This document shows positions 10,401 to 18,431 of a stretch of 41,764 nucleotides of DNA, piece by piece. Position numbers and translations under genes: made by a program. The notes under the pieces were generated by a model that had not been told where the DNA came from, did no database searches, and saw only the letters and a list, made by a program, of their open reading frames with translations. Source of the DNA: Lysobacter sp. yr284. Its GTDB lineage: Bacteria; Pseudomonadota; Gammaproteobacteria; Xanthomonadales; Xanthomonadaceae. Location: NCBI RefSeq assembly GCF_900107375.1, contig NZ_FNPT01000007.1, positions 164,180-205,943 of the forward strand, read 5' to 3'. Within the stretch, counting starts at the first letter, position 1; every line of letters begins with the position of its first letter.

Positions 10401-10446
10401 CGTAAAAACCAGGCTTTTCTGTGATCACTGTTTACGTTTTTTGTTA
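10401..10446. promoter_or_regulatory. AT-rich island with dyads upstream of the ACT-V4R gene
   Basis: In a GC-rich setting this stretch is conspicuously AT-rich. It holds CGTAAA (10401-10406) mirrored by TTTACG (10431-10436), the palindrome GTGATCAC (10421-10428, preceded by T) and GTTAAC. TGTGA resembles one half of a CRP/Clp site, but the matching half TCACA is missing at the right spacing. It is likely promoter or operator DNA; no exact -35/-10 pair was fixed. Confidence 0.35.
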
Positions 10447-10549
10447 ACGCAACTGGCACGCTGCGCCATCGCGCGCCAGTCCCTGTCATGCCGCGCGGAC
10501 CGCTCCGAACAGGGCGATTCAGACCAGCGCACAGGCCGGGGAGTTCTGC

Positions 10550-11368
10550 ATGGTGGATGTCGAGTTTCGCGTGGTCTCCGAGCGCCGCGACGGCCTGTTG
10601 CTGGCCCTGGGACAAGTGGTCATCGCCAACGGCTTCACCTTGCTGCGCCAACGCATGCTCAACAGCGACGAGGGCGTGGTGCTGGTGATGGTGGTGCGCG
10701 GACCGCCCGACCAATTGCTGGTGCTGGAAGAGAAGCTCGGCACCCATCACCTGGTGCAGAGCTTCGAGGCCTCGCCTTACGAGGGCGGCGGCGCGCCGCC
10801 GCCGCAACCGGCCGTGCGCGCCAACGGCGCCGGCAACGGCAACGGCCACCCCGCGCCCGCCGCGCCTGCGCCGGTCGCGTCGGCGCCGCCGCTCGCGCCG
10901 ACGCCGGCCGCGGCCAGCGCCGCGCCGATCGACGTGCAGCGGGTGGAAACGCTGCTGCCGCAGCTGGCCCGCAACTATCCCAACATCCTGCTGCAGCTGG
11001 TCGCGCTGGAGCGCGAGCTGCCGCCGGCCCAGCGCGAGGCGACCTTGCGCTACATCGGCCAGCGCGTCGGCGCCTGGGTCTACAAGCGCGACTTCGCCCT
11101 GGGGGGACAGCTGCCGCTGGCCGACTCGGTGCGCCGCATCGCGTTGCCGGCGATGCGCCAGCTGGTCCAGGCCGAACTCCAGGACGACGTCCTGCGCGTG
11201 CGCAACAGCCCGTTCTGCCATCGCGGCGAGCACGGCGAGTGCTGCCATTTCCTGCGCGGCATGCTCGGCGGCCTGCTCGAAGGCCAGCACGGCGGCCAGA
11301 TGCGGGTGGTCGAGAGCCAGTGCCGCAACACCGGCGCGGAGACCTGCCGGTTCGAATTCGAAGCCTGA
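10550..11368 (+). CDS. ACT-like plus V4R-like domain putative sensor protein
   Basis: The 272-residue soluble protein has three parts. Residues 1-78 look like an ACT-type ligand-binding fold (FRVVSERRDGLLLALGQVV... LVMVVRGPPDQL...). Residues 79-126 are a low-complexity Ala/Pro/Gly linker. Residues 127-272 resemble a V4R (4-vinyl reductase) small-molecule-binding domain, with the typical closing cysteine pattern: FCHRGEHGECC (Cys223, 231, 232), SQC258 and ETC266 followed by RFEFE. V4R domains are known as ligand- or metal-binding sensors in bacterial regulators and in bacteriochlorophyll enzymes. No output domain is fused here, so it must act through a partner. The start ATG at 10550 follows GGGGAGT. 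The next gene is a membrane sensor on the same strand. Domain names are my reading and unverified. Confidence 0.65.
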   Translation: MVDVEFRVVSERRDGLLLALGQVVIANGFTLLRQRMLNSDEGVVLVMVVRGPPDQLLVLEEKLGTHHLVQSFEASPYEGGGAPPPQPAVRANGAGNGNGHPAPAAPAPVASAPPLAPTPAAASAAPIDVQRVETLLPQLARNYPNILLQLVALERELPPAQREATLRYIGQRVGAWVYKRDFALGGQLPLADSVRRIALPAMRQLVQAELQDDVLRVRNSPFCHRGEHGECCHFLRGMLGGLLEGQHGGQMRVVESQCRNTGAETCRFEFEA

Positions 11369-11523
11369 CCGGATAGACCGGTCGACCGCCGCGGCCGGGA
11401 CGCCGCGGCGCCACACGCCGACGCACGCGCCGGCGTGGGATGCCGCTTTGGCGCGGGACGGCGCCCGGGCGGCCGATTGCTGTTCCTATCCAGCCGTACA
11501 ACCCATCCACCAGGGGGTTCGCC

Positions 11524-12267
11524 ATGCCGCTCGACCATGCGATTCAATGCGTCCACGACCCGTTGCTCGTCATCCTTTCCTATGTGGTGTCGGTACTGGG
11601 ATCGTTCACCGCCCTGCAGTTGGCGATCGCCATCCCGGGCGCGACCGGCGCGGCGCGCTGGCGCGCGATCACCGCGGCCGGCATCGCCATGGGCGGCGGC
11701 GCGATCTGGGCGATGCACTTCATCGCCATGCTCGCCTGCCGCATGAACGTGGAAGTGAACTACGACCTGTCCGTGACCCTGGGCTCGGCGGTGATCGCGG
11801 TGGTCTCGTGCATGGCCGGCCTGGCCATCGCCGGCACCGGCATCTTCAACTGGGGCAAGCTGATCGTCGGCGGCGTGCTGATGGGCCTGGGCGTGACCGG
11901 CATGCACTACGCCGGCATGGCCGCGATGCTGATGCCGGCCGACACCGTCTACAACAACTCGCTGCTGGTGGCCTCGGCCGCGATCGCCATCGTCGCCTCG
12001 ATCGTGGCGCTGTGGCTGGCCTTCAACCTGCGCGGCTGGGGCCAGATGCTCGGCAGCGCGCTGGTGATGGGCGTGGCGGTGTGCGGCATGCACTACACCG
12101 GCATGCTCGCGGCGACCTTCATCCCCGACAAGAGCGCGGCCGCCGCCGGCGGCGTCAGCGGCGGCTACCTGGGCATCGGCATCTTCGTGGTCACCACCGC
12201 CCTGCTCGCCGCGGTGCTGACCATCAGCCTGCTGCGCCAGCGCCAGCGCGCGATGGTGCGGATCTGA
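11524..12267 (+). CDS. Stand-alone MHYT-domain membrane sensor
   Basis: The 247-residue integral membrane protein has seven probable helices. It carries the three characteristic motifs that give the MHYT family its name: AMHFIAML, GMHYAGM and GMHYTGM, each at a helix end with Met, His and aromatic residues proposed to bind a metal (copper) and sense a gas. MHYT domains usually sit in front of GGDEF/EAL or kinase domains, but here the protein ends after the last helix with a short basic tail (LLRQRQRAMVRI), so no output domain is attached. The start at 11524 follows AGGGGG at good spacing; a longer frame to 11440 lacks family features. It may work with the ACT-V4R protein encoded 155 bases upstream. 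Confidence 0.88.
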   Translation: MPLDHAIQCVHDPLLVILSYVVSVLGSFTALQLAIAIPGATGAARWRAITAAGIAMGGGAIWAMHFIAMLACRMNVEVNYDLSVTLGSAVIAVVSCMAGLAIAGTGIFNWGKLIVGGVLMGLGVTGMHYAGMAAMLMPADTVYNNSLLVASAAIAIVASIVALWLAFNLRGWGQMLGSALVMGVAVCGMHYTGMLAATFIPDKSAAAAGGVSGGYLGIGIFVVTTALLAAVLTISLLRQRQRAMVRI

Positions 12268-12288
12268 GCGCGAACGCCTGAAACCAGC

Positions 12289-12317
12289 GCGGCCCGGCAT
12301 TCCCACCGCCGGGCCGC
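12289..12317 (+). terminator. Hairpin after the MHYT gene
   Basis: A perfect 10-bp stem (GCGGCCCGGC, 12289-12298, with 12308-12317) lies 22 bases after the MHYT stop. The trailing sequence is GGGCTT with no U run, so it is a hairpin of terminator-like position but weak form. Confidence 0.4.
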
Positions 12318-12335
12318 GGGCTTATGTGGGCGTGC

Positions 12336-12430
12336 GGTTGTGGGAGGGCCTTCAGGCCCGATGCTTTTCGCTCCGCCGCGACGAAGCGACCTGAAACGAA
12401 AGCACCGGGCCTGAAGGCCCTCCCACAACC
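12336..12430. repeat. Dispersed inverted repeat, GGAGGGCCTTCAGGCC family
   Basis: Left arm (12336-12370) and right arm (12397-12430) are near-perfect reverse complements starting GGTTGTGGGAGGGCCTTCAG, with one small indel. The spacer is about 26 bases. Elements of this kind recur in intergenic regions of Lysobacter-like genomes, though only one copy is in this window. Confidence 0.7.
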
Positions 12431-12480
12431 GCCGCGCCTGCGCGATCATGCGCCTGCCCCGCAACGCAGGACGATCGACG

Positions 12481-12906
12481 ATGACCGAAGCCCCCCGCCA
12501 CCACGACCGCGCCACCGAGCTGGTGCTCTCCTACTACGCCGCCTTCAACCGCGCCGACTGGGACGCGATGCTGGCCACGCTCGGCGACGACGTCGTCCAC
12601 GACCTCAACCAGGGCGCGCGCGAAACCGGACGCGAGGCGTTCGCCGCGTTCGTGCAGCGCATGGCGCGGCATTACCGCGAGCAGCTGCGCGACATCGTGG
12701 TGATGGCCTCGGCCGACGGCACCCGCGCGGCGGCGGAATACGTGGTCCACGGCGAATACCTCGCCACCGATCCGGGCCTGCCGGAAGCGCGCGGGCAGAA
12801 GTACGCGCTGCCGGGCGGGGCGTTCTTCGAGATCCGCGACGGGCGGATCCAACGGGTGACCAACTACTACAACCTCGACCACTGGGTGGCGCAGGTCGGC
12901 GGCTGA
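12481..12906 (+). CDS. NTF2-like (SnoaL/ketosteroid isomerase-related) protein
   Basis: The 141-residue product has the cone-shaped NTF2-like fold pattern: an N-terminal helix pair (ATELVLSYYAAFNRADWDAMLATLGDDVVHDLNQG), a middle helix (EAFAAFVQRMARHYREQL) and curved beta-strands (AAAEYVVHGEYLATD, GAFFEIRDGRIQRVTNYYNLDHW). The FN..DW..ML..L.DDVVHD.NQG wording matches the steroid delta-isomerase-related conserved protein group, whose substrate is unknown. The ATG at 12481 is preceded by AGGA and is preferred to 12448, which falls within the tail of the upstream repeat region. It is monocistronic. Confidence 0.8.
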   Translation: MTEAPRHHDRATELVLSYYAAFNRADWDAMLATLGDDVVHDLNQGARETGREAFAAFVQRMARHYREQLRDIVVMASADGTRAAAEYVVHGEYLATDPGLPEARGQKYALPGGAFFEIRDGRIQRVTNYYNLDHWVAQVGG

Positions 12907-13092
12907 AGCCGCGCGCGGGCGCGTGCCAACAAGCGCCCGCGACGGCTGCGAAGCGGGCAACGCCGACCGGCCGATCCGCTGGGCCGGCGAGCCGTAGCGG
13001 CGCGGATGCCTCAAGACGGCGCTATCGGCGCCGGCGGATTCACGCCGCGATGCCGGCTAAAAAGCCGACGAGACGGCCGCAGCGGCGGTGCG

Positions 13093-13334
13093 GCGCGGGC
13101 GCGCTACCAGGTCGCGCCCGCGCGCTGCGCGACGGGCGGAACCCAAGGGCCGCGCCGCGCATGCCGCCGCGACCGGCCCGTCGGACCGAGGAAAGCGGCG
13201 CCGCGGCCGCACGGCCGCGGATGTGCCTTCGAACCGACCGCCCGGGACGCGCCGCGCGCGCCCCACCGCGAGGATCGCGCGATGCGTCCCGGGCCAGTCG
13301 ATTCTCGGACCGGCGCGGCCGTTGCGGCCGCGCC
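13093..13334. repeat. Cluster of perfect GC-rich inverted repeats in a 680-bp gene-free gap
   Basis: The gap 12907-13587 between convergent genes has no credible gene. It holds at least four perfect inverted repeats: 13093-13103 with 13113-13123; 13201-13209 with 13212-13220; 13240-13250 with 13284-13294; 13312-13321 with 13325-13334. None has a U tract. They could be structured RNA, a degenerate mobile repeat or protein-binding sites. The rest of the gap shows only a short direct repeat (TTCCCTGTTGCC, near 13553 and 13578). Confidence 0.55.
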
Positions 13335-13587
13335 GTCTGCATTCAAAAGGACCGACGAGCGGCCTGCGGCGGTGAGAGGGGAGGGGCCGCGCCGCAGGCC
13401 GGGATCGTCGGTCGTAAAACGATGGAGCGCAGGGAGGTACGGAACTGGGGAATGGAGGGCCGTCGAAGGCGCTCGCCGCAGCGGTCGCGGCTCGCGCCTC
13501 GCGCTGCGCGGAGCCGGGACCAACTCCCGAGCGACCGCCCGACCCGCCATTCCCTGTTGCCTTCGTTCCGCGTTCCCTGTTGCCGGC

Positions 13588-15039
13588 TCAGTTGCGCGCC
13601 ACGCCCTCGCGCACCGGTTCGCGCGCGGGCCAGCCGCCGGCCATCGCCTTGTACAAGGCGATCGCGCCGGTGACCGAGCGGGTGCGGCCGTCGGCGAAGG
13701 CGTCCTGCGCCTGCAGCTGGGTGCGTTCGGCGTCGAGCACTTCGAACAGGTCGGCGGCGCCGGCCTCGTAGCGCACGCGCGCGAGCTTGGCGGCCTTGAG
13801 GCTGTCCTGCGCGGCGCGCTCCAGGTGCTGGTCCTCGACCCGCGCGCGGGCGTACCGGACCAGCGCGTTCTCGGTGTCTTCCAGCGCCAGCAGCACGCTT
13901 TGCTGGTAGCGCGCCAGTTCGCCTTCGGCGCTGGCGTCGGCAGCCTTGATGCGCGAACGCACGCGGCCGATGTCGAGGAACGACCAGTCGATGCCGAGCG
14001 CGACCAGGCGGGTCTCGCTGGCGCGTTCGAACAGCGCGCTGGTGTCGATGGCCTGCGAACCGATCAGGCCCGACAGGGTGAAGCGCGGGAACAGGTCGGC
14101 GGTGGCCACGCCGATGCGCGCGGTGGCCGCGTGCAGGCGGTGCTCGGCGGCGGCGACGTCGGGACGGCGGCGCAGCAGTTCGCCCGGCGTGCCGGCGTCG
14201 AGCCGCGCCGGCAACGCCGGCAGCGGCACGGCCTGGTCGAGCTCGGCGACCAGCGAATCGGGCGTCTGCCCGGTCAGCACCGCGAGCCGGTGCTGGGTCA
14301 CCGCGACCTGCGCTTCCAGGTTCGGCACCCGCGCCAGGGTCGCTTCGAGCTGGGCGCGCGCGCGCGCCGTATCGAACTCGGTGCCGCGGCCGGCGTCGAA
14401 GCGCGCCTGCACCAGGCGCAGGGTTTCCTGCTGGTTGTCGGCGTTCTCGCGCGCGACCCGCAGACGTTCCTGCAGGCCGCGCAGCTCGACGTAGCTGCGC
14501 GCGACTTCGCCGACGATGGCGACCTGCATCGCCTGCAGGTCGGCCGCGCTGGCCCAGGTGTCGGCGCGCTGCGACTCGACGTTGCGGCGCACCCGGCCGA
14601 ACACGTCCAGCTCCCAGCTCACGTTGGCCTGGGCGCTGTAGCTCTCGTTGTCGCGGCCGCGGTTGTCGGTGCCCGGCATCTGGTCGCTGCTCGAACGCGT
14701 GTCGCTGCCGCTGGCGCTGCCGGTGATGGTCGGGAAGCGGTCGAACTTGGCCCCGCGCAGCAATGCGTTGGCGCGGTCGTAGTTGGCCAGGGCGATGCGC
14801 AGGTCGTGGTTGGCGCTGAGCGACTCCTCGACCAGGTGGGTCAACAGCGGATCGTTGAAGTTGCGCCAGAACTCGGCGGCCGGGTCCGGCGCGGCGGTGC
14901 CGTCGGTGGCCGCTTGCGCGTCGCCGCGGGCGAACTTCTCCGGCGTGGCCAGGGTCGGCCGGACATAGTCCGGACCGACCGCGCAGGCGGCGAGCGCGAG
15001 CGTCAGCAACGCGACCGCGGGGAGCTTGAGATTACGCAT
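13588..15039 (-). CDS. RND efflux outer-membrane factor lipoprotein (OprM/NodT family)
   Basis: This trimeric outer-membrane channel completes the tripartite pump encoded just upstream. The 483-residue product has a lipoprotein signal (LALAAC, Cys19) followed by the family-typical AVGPDYVRP. The two repeats of the outer-membrane efflux fold then follow: the first from EFWRNFNDPLL with the beta-strand SYSAQANVSWELDVFGRVRR, the second from DLFPRFTLSG with GIDWSFLDIGRVRSRI. Long helices reach into the periplasm. The start at 15039 overlaps the pump stop by eight bases and has GGAGA upstream; a start at 15057 would put six residues before the signal peptide. It is the last gene of a five-gene operon. 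Confidence 0.94.
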   Translation of the reverse strand: MRNLKLPAVALLTLALAACAVGPDYVRPTLATPEKFARGDAQAATDGTAAPDPAAEFWRNFNDPLLTHLVEESLSANHDLRIALANYDRANALLRGAKFDRFPTITGSASGSDTRSSSDQMPGTDNRGRDNESYSAQANVSWELDVFGRVRRNVESQRADTWASAADLQAMQVAIVGEVARSYVELRGLQERLRVARENADNQQETLRLVQARFDAGRGTEFDTARARAQLEATLARVPNLEAQVAVTQHRLAVLTGQTPDSLVAELDQAVPLPALPARLDAGTPGELLRRRPDVAAAEHRLHAATARIGVATADLFPRFTLSGLIGSQAIDTSALFERASETRLVALGIDWSFLDIGRVRSRIKAADASAEGELARYQQSVLLALEDTENALVRYARARVEDQHLERAAQDSLKAAKLARVRYEAGAADLFEVLDAERTQLQAQDAFADGRTRSVTGAIALYKAMAGGWPAREPVREGVARN

Positions 15040-18000
15040 GGACCGTCTCCGAAACATTGTGGTGGTCGCCGTGCGAGACCAGCTTGTTGCCGACCATCTT
15101 GCGCAGCGCCACGTAGAACACCGGGGTCAGGAACAGGCCGAACAGGGTCACGCCGAGCATGCCGGCGAACACGGTGATGCCGGTGACCGAGCGGACCTCG
15201 GCGCCGGCGCCGTGCGACAGCACCAGCGGCACGGTGCCGGCGATGAAGGCGATCGAGGTCATCACGATCGGACGCAGGCGCAGGCGGCACGATTCCAGCG
15301 CGGCTTCGACGATGCCCTTGCCCTGCAGTTCCAGTTCGCGGGCGAACTCGACGATCAAGATCGCGTTCTTGCACGCCAGGCCCATCAGCACCACCAGGCC
15401 GACCTGCACGAACACGTTGTTGTCGCCGCCGGTCAGCTTGACGCCGAGCAGGGCCGAGAGCATGCACATCGGCACGATCAGGATCACCGCCAGCGGCAGG
15501 GTCCAGCTTTCGTACAGCGCGGCCAGCACCAGGAACGCCAGCAGGATCGCGAGCGGGAACACGATCATCGCCGCGTTGCCCTGGCTGGCCTGCTGGTAGC
15601 TCAGGTCGGTCCACTCGATCTCCATGCCGTTGGGCAGGACCTTCGACGCCACGTCCTTGACCACGTCCATCGCCTGCGCCGAGGACATCACGCGCGGGTC
15701 GACGTCGCCGGCGATGTCCGCGGCCGGGTAGCCGTTGTAGCGCAGCACCGGGTCGGGGCCGAAGGTCTGCTTGATGGTGACCATCGAGCCGATCGGCACC
15801 ATCTCGCCGCGATCGTTGCGGGTGCGCAGGTTGGCGATGTCCTCGACGCTGTCGCGGAAGTTGCCGTCGGCCTGGGCGATGACCTGCCAGGTGCGTCCGA
15901 ACTGGTTGAAGTCGTTGACGTAGGCCGAGCCCAGGTAGGTCTGCAGGGTGTCGAACAGCTCGGTCAGCGGCACGCCCTGGGCCTTGGCCTTGACCCGATC
16001 CACTTCGGCATCGAGCTGCGGCACGTTGGCCTGGTAGGTGCTGTTGGCGTAGCCCATGCCCGGGGTCTGCATGATCGTGCCCTGGAACGCGCTGACCGCG
16101 TTCTGCAGCGCGCCGTAGCCCAGGTTGTTGCGGTCCTGGATGAACATCTGGTAGCCCGCGCCGTTGCCCAGGCCGAGGATCGGCGGCGGCATCAGCGCGA
16201 AGGTGAAGCCTTCCTGGAAGCCGGCGATCTTCTGGTTCAGCTCGGCGGTGATCTCCACCGCGCTGCGGCTGCGCTCGCTGAAGGGCTTGAGCGGCAGGAA
16301 CGCCACGCCGGTGTTGGGCGTGTTGGTGAACTGCACCGCGTTGAGGCCCGGGAAGGCGATCGAGTGCTGCACGCCCTCGGTCTTCATCGCCACGTCCGTC
16401 ACCTTGCTCAGCAGGGCGTCGGTGCGGGCGATGGAGGAACCCTCGGGCAGCTTGACCGCGGCGATCAGGTACAGCTTGTCCTGCAGCGGGATGAAGCCGG
16501 CCGGCACGATCTTGAACATGAAGCCGGTGGCGACCAGCAGCACCGCGTAGACCACGAACACCGCGCCGCGCTTGCCCAGGGTGCGCGAGACCGCGCTCTG
16601 GTACTTCTCCGAGCTGGAGGCGAAGAAGCGGTTGAACGGACGGAACAGCCAGCCGAACAGGCGGTCGATCAGGCGGGTCGGCGCATCCTTGGGCGCGCCG
16701 TGCGGCTTGAGCAGGCGCGCGGCCAGGGCCGGCGACAGGGTCAGCGAGTTGATCGCCGAGATCACCGTGGAGATGGCGATGGTCACCGCGAACTGCTTGT
16801 AGAACTGGCCGGTCACGCCCGACAGGAACGCCATCGGCACGAACACCGCGCACAGCACCAGCGCGATCGCCACGATCGGGCCGGACACTTCCTTCATCGC
16901 CTGGTGCGCCGCGTCGAGCGGGCTCAGGCCTTCCTCGATGTTGCGCTCGACGTTCTCGACCACCACGATCGCGTCGTCGACCACGATGCCGATCGCCAGC
17001 ACCAATCCGAACAGGCTCAGGGTGTTGATCGAGAAGCCCAGCAGGTACAGCGCGGAGAACGTGCCCACCACCGACACCGGCACCGCGATCAGCGGAATGA
17101 TCGAAGCGCGCCAGGTCTGCAGGAACAAGATCACCACCAGCACCACCAGCAGCACCGCTTCGAGCAGGGTGGAGACCACCGCCTTGATCGAGTCGCGCAC
17201 GAAGATGGTGGTGTCGTACACCGCCTCGTACTTGATGCCTTCCGGGAACGACTTGGAAAGCTGGTTCATCGTGCCGATGACCTGCTCCTGGATCTGCAGC
17301 GCGTTCGCGCCCGGCGCCTGGAAGATGCCGATGCCGACCGCGTTCTTGCCGTCGAGCTGCGAGCGCAGGCTGTAGTCGCCGGCGCCCAGCTCCAGGCGGG
17401 CGACGTCGGACAGCCGCACCACTTCGCCGTCGTTGCCGCGCTTGAGCACGATGTCGCCGAACTCCTTCTCGCTGCGCAGGCGGCCCTGGGCGTTGATCAG
17501 GGTCAGGAAGTCGCTGCTGTTGGGCATCGGCTCGGCGCCGAGCTGGCCGGCGGAGACCTGCACGTTCTGCTCGCGCATGGCGCGGACCACGTCGCCGGCG
17601 GTGAGGCCGCGCGAGGCGATCTTGTCCGGGTCGAGCCAGGCGCGCATGGCGTAGTCGCCGCCGCCGAAGATCTGCGCGTCGCCGACGCCCGACAGGCGCG
17701 CCAGGCTGTCCTTGACGTGCAGGCGGGCGTAGTTGCGCAGGTACAGGGTGTCGTACTTGCCGTTGGGCGAGGTCAGGTGCACCACCATCAGGAACACCGG
17801 CGACTGCTTCTGCGTCGTCACGCCCTGGCGGCGCACGTCCTCGGGCAGGCGCGCCAGCGCCTGGCTGACCCGGTTCTGCACGCGCACGGCGGCGTCGTCG
17901 GCGTTGGTGCCGGGGCGGAAGGTCACGGTGGTGACCAGCACGCCGTCGGAACCGGCGACCGACTTGATGTACATCATGTCTTCGACGCCGTTGATCGCTT

Positions 18001-18205
18001 CTTCGAGCGGCGTGGCGACGGTTTCGGCGATGACCTTGGGGTTGGCGCCCGGATACACCGTGCGCACGACCACCGAGGGCGGCACCACTTCGGGATATTC
18101 GCTGATCGGCAGGATCGGTATCGAGATCAGGCCGGCGGCGAAGATCACGATCGACAGCACCGCGGCGAAGATCGGCCGGTCGATGAAAAACTTGGAAAAG
18201 TCCAT
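15032..18205 (-). CDS. RND multidrug efflux pump, HAE1 family (MexF/OqxB-like)
   Basis: This inner-membrane proton-driven pump has 1057 residues, the normal length for the family. It starts MDFSKFFIDRPIFAAVLSIV, as in MexF, OqxB and BpeF, with the same early periplasmic wording (PISEYPEVVPPSVVVRTVYPGANPKVIAETVATPLEE). The proton-relay residues are visible: paired Asp in GIVVDDAIVVVENVER (helix 4) and Lys in GLACKNAILIVEFAR (helix 10). Twelve helices in two repeats and two large periplasmic loops are evident. Relatives export chloramphenicol, fluoroquinolones and similar amphipathic compounds; the substrate range here is inference. The adaptor gene lies upstream across a 226-base gap containing a hairpin and a dispersed repeat. 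Confidence 0.96.
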   Translation of the reverse strand: MDFSKFFIDRPIFAAVLSIVIFAAGLISIPILPISEYPEVVPPSVVVRTVYPGANPKVIAETVATPLEEAINGVEDMMYIKSVAGSDGVLVTTVTFRPGTNADDAAVRVQNRVSQALARLPEDVRRQGVTTQKQSPVFLMVVHLTSPNGKYDTLYLRNYARLHVKDSLARLSGVGDAQIFGGGDYAMRAWLDPDKIASRGLTAGDVVRAMREQNVQVSAGQLGAEPMPNSSDFLTLINAQGRLRSEKEFGDIVLKRGNDGEVVRLSDVARLELGAGDYSLRSQLDGKNAVGIGIFQAPGANALQIQEQVIGTMNQLSKSFPEGIKYEAVYDTTIFVRDSIKAVVSTLLEAVLLVVLVVILFLQTWRASIIPLIAVPVSVVGTFSALYLLGFSINTLSLFGLVLAIGIVVDDAIVVVENVERNIEEGLSPLDAAHQAMKEVSGPIVAIALVLCAVFVPMAFLSGVTGQFYKQFAVTIAISTVISAINSLTLSPALAARLLKPHGAPKDAPTRLIDRLFGWLFRPFNRFFASSSEKYQSAVSRTLGKRGAVFVVYAVLLVATGFMFKIVPAGFIPLQDKLYLIAAVKLPEGSSIARTDALLSKVTDVAMKTEGVQHSIAFPGLNAVQFTNTPNTGVAFLPLKPFSERSRSAVEITAELNQKIAGFQEGFTFALMPPPILGLGNGAGYQMFIQDRNNLGYGALQNAVSAFQGTIMQTPGMGYANSTYQANVPQLDAEVDRVKAKAQGVPLTELFDTLQTYLGSAYVNDFNQFGRTWQVIAQADGNFRDSVEDIANLRTRNDRGEMVPIGSMVTIKQTFGPDPVLRYNGYPAADIAGDVDPRVMSSAQAMDVVKDVASKVLPNGMEIEWTDLSYQQASQGNAAMIVFPLAILLAFLVLAALYESWTLPLAVILIVPMCMLSALLGVKLTGGDNNVFVQVGLVVLMGLACKNAILIVEFARELELQGKGIVEAALESCRLRLRPIVMTSIAFIAGTVPLVLSHGAGAEVRSVTGITVFAGMLGVTLFGLFLTPVFYVALRKMVGNKLVSHGDHHNVSETVHA

Positions 18206-18245
18206 GACGGATTCCTTGGTGCGGCGATGAGCCGCATGGGTCCCC

Positions 18246-18273
18246 GGCCGGCCCCGTTGCGGCGGGGCCGGCC
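18246..18273. other. Strong hairpin between adaptor and pump genes
   Basis: GGCCGGCCCCG at 18246-18256 pairs perfectly with 18263-18273 (11 bp, six-base loop), 41 bases upstream of the pump start. On the minus (sense) strand it is not followed by a U tract, so it is more likely an RNA-stabilising or attenuating structure than a terminator. Confidence 0.5.
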
Positions 18274-18304
18274 TTTGATTGCTTGTGAACCGGCTGGAGG
18301 TTGG

Positions 18305-18388
18305 TCATTCCCGCGAAAGCGGGAATCCGGAGACCTCGAGCGTTCTCGCCCGAAAGGCCCTGGATCCCCGCCTTCGCGGGGATGACGA
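18305..18388. repeat. Dispersed repeat, TCATTCCCGCGAAAGCGGGAATCC family
   Basis: The left unit at 18305-18328 is itself a hairpin (ATTCCCGC/GCGGGAAT). The right unit at 18361-18388 (TGGATCCCCGCCTTCGCGGG...) is the diverged reverse complement. A related half element lies at 41347-41372. This one interrupts the RND operon between adaptor and pump. Confidence 0.7.
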
Positions 18389-18431
18389 CAGGTAGATCCG
18401 GCCGGTTCGCGGGGTGGCGGTTAAGTCCGGA

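Noticed and set aside
10421-10436. CRP/Clp-like site upstream of the ACT-V4R gene
   Set aside because: Only the TGTGA half is present; the second half at the required spacing reads TTTAC, not TCACA. Kept only as part of a general AT-rich regulatory island.
10451-10468. Sigma-54-like CTGGCACG
   Set aside because: The -24 part matches, but the GC of the -12 element is absent at the correct offset.
15026-18385. Very long antisense frame opposite the RND pump
   Set aside because: It is a shadow of a complete, motif-bearing HAE1 pump. The antisense product is His/Arg/Gln-rich with no recognisable fold.
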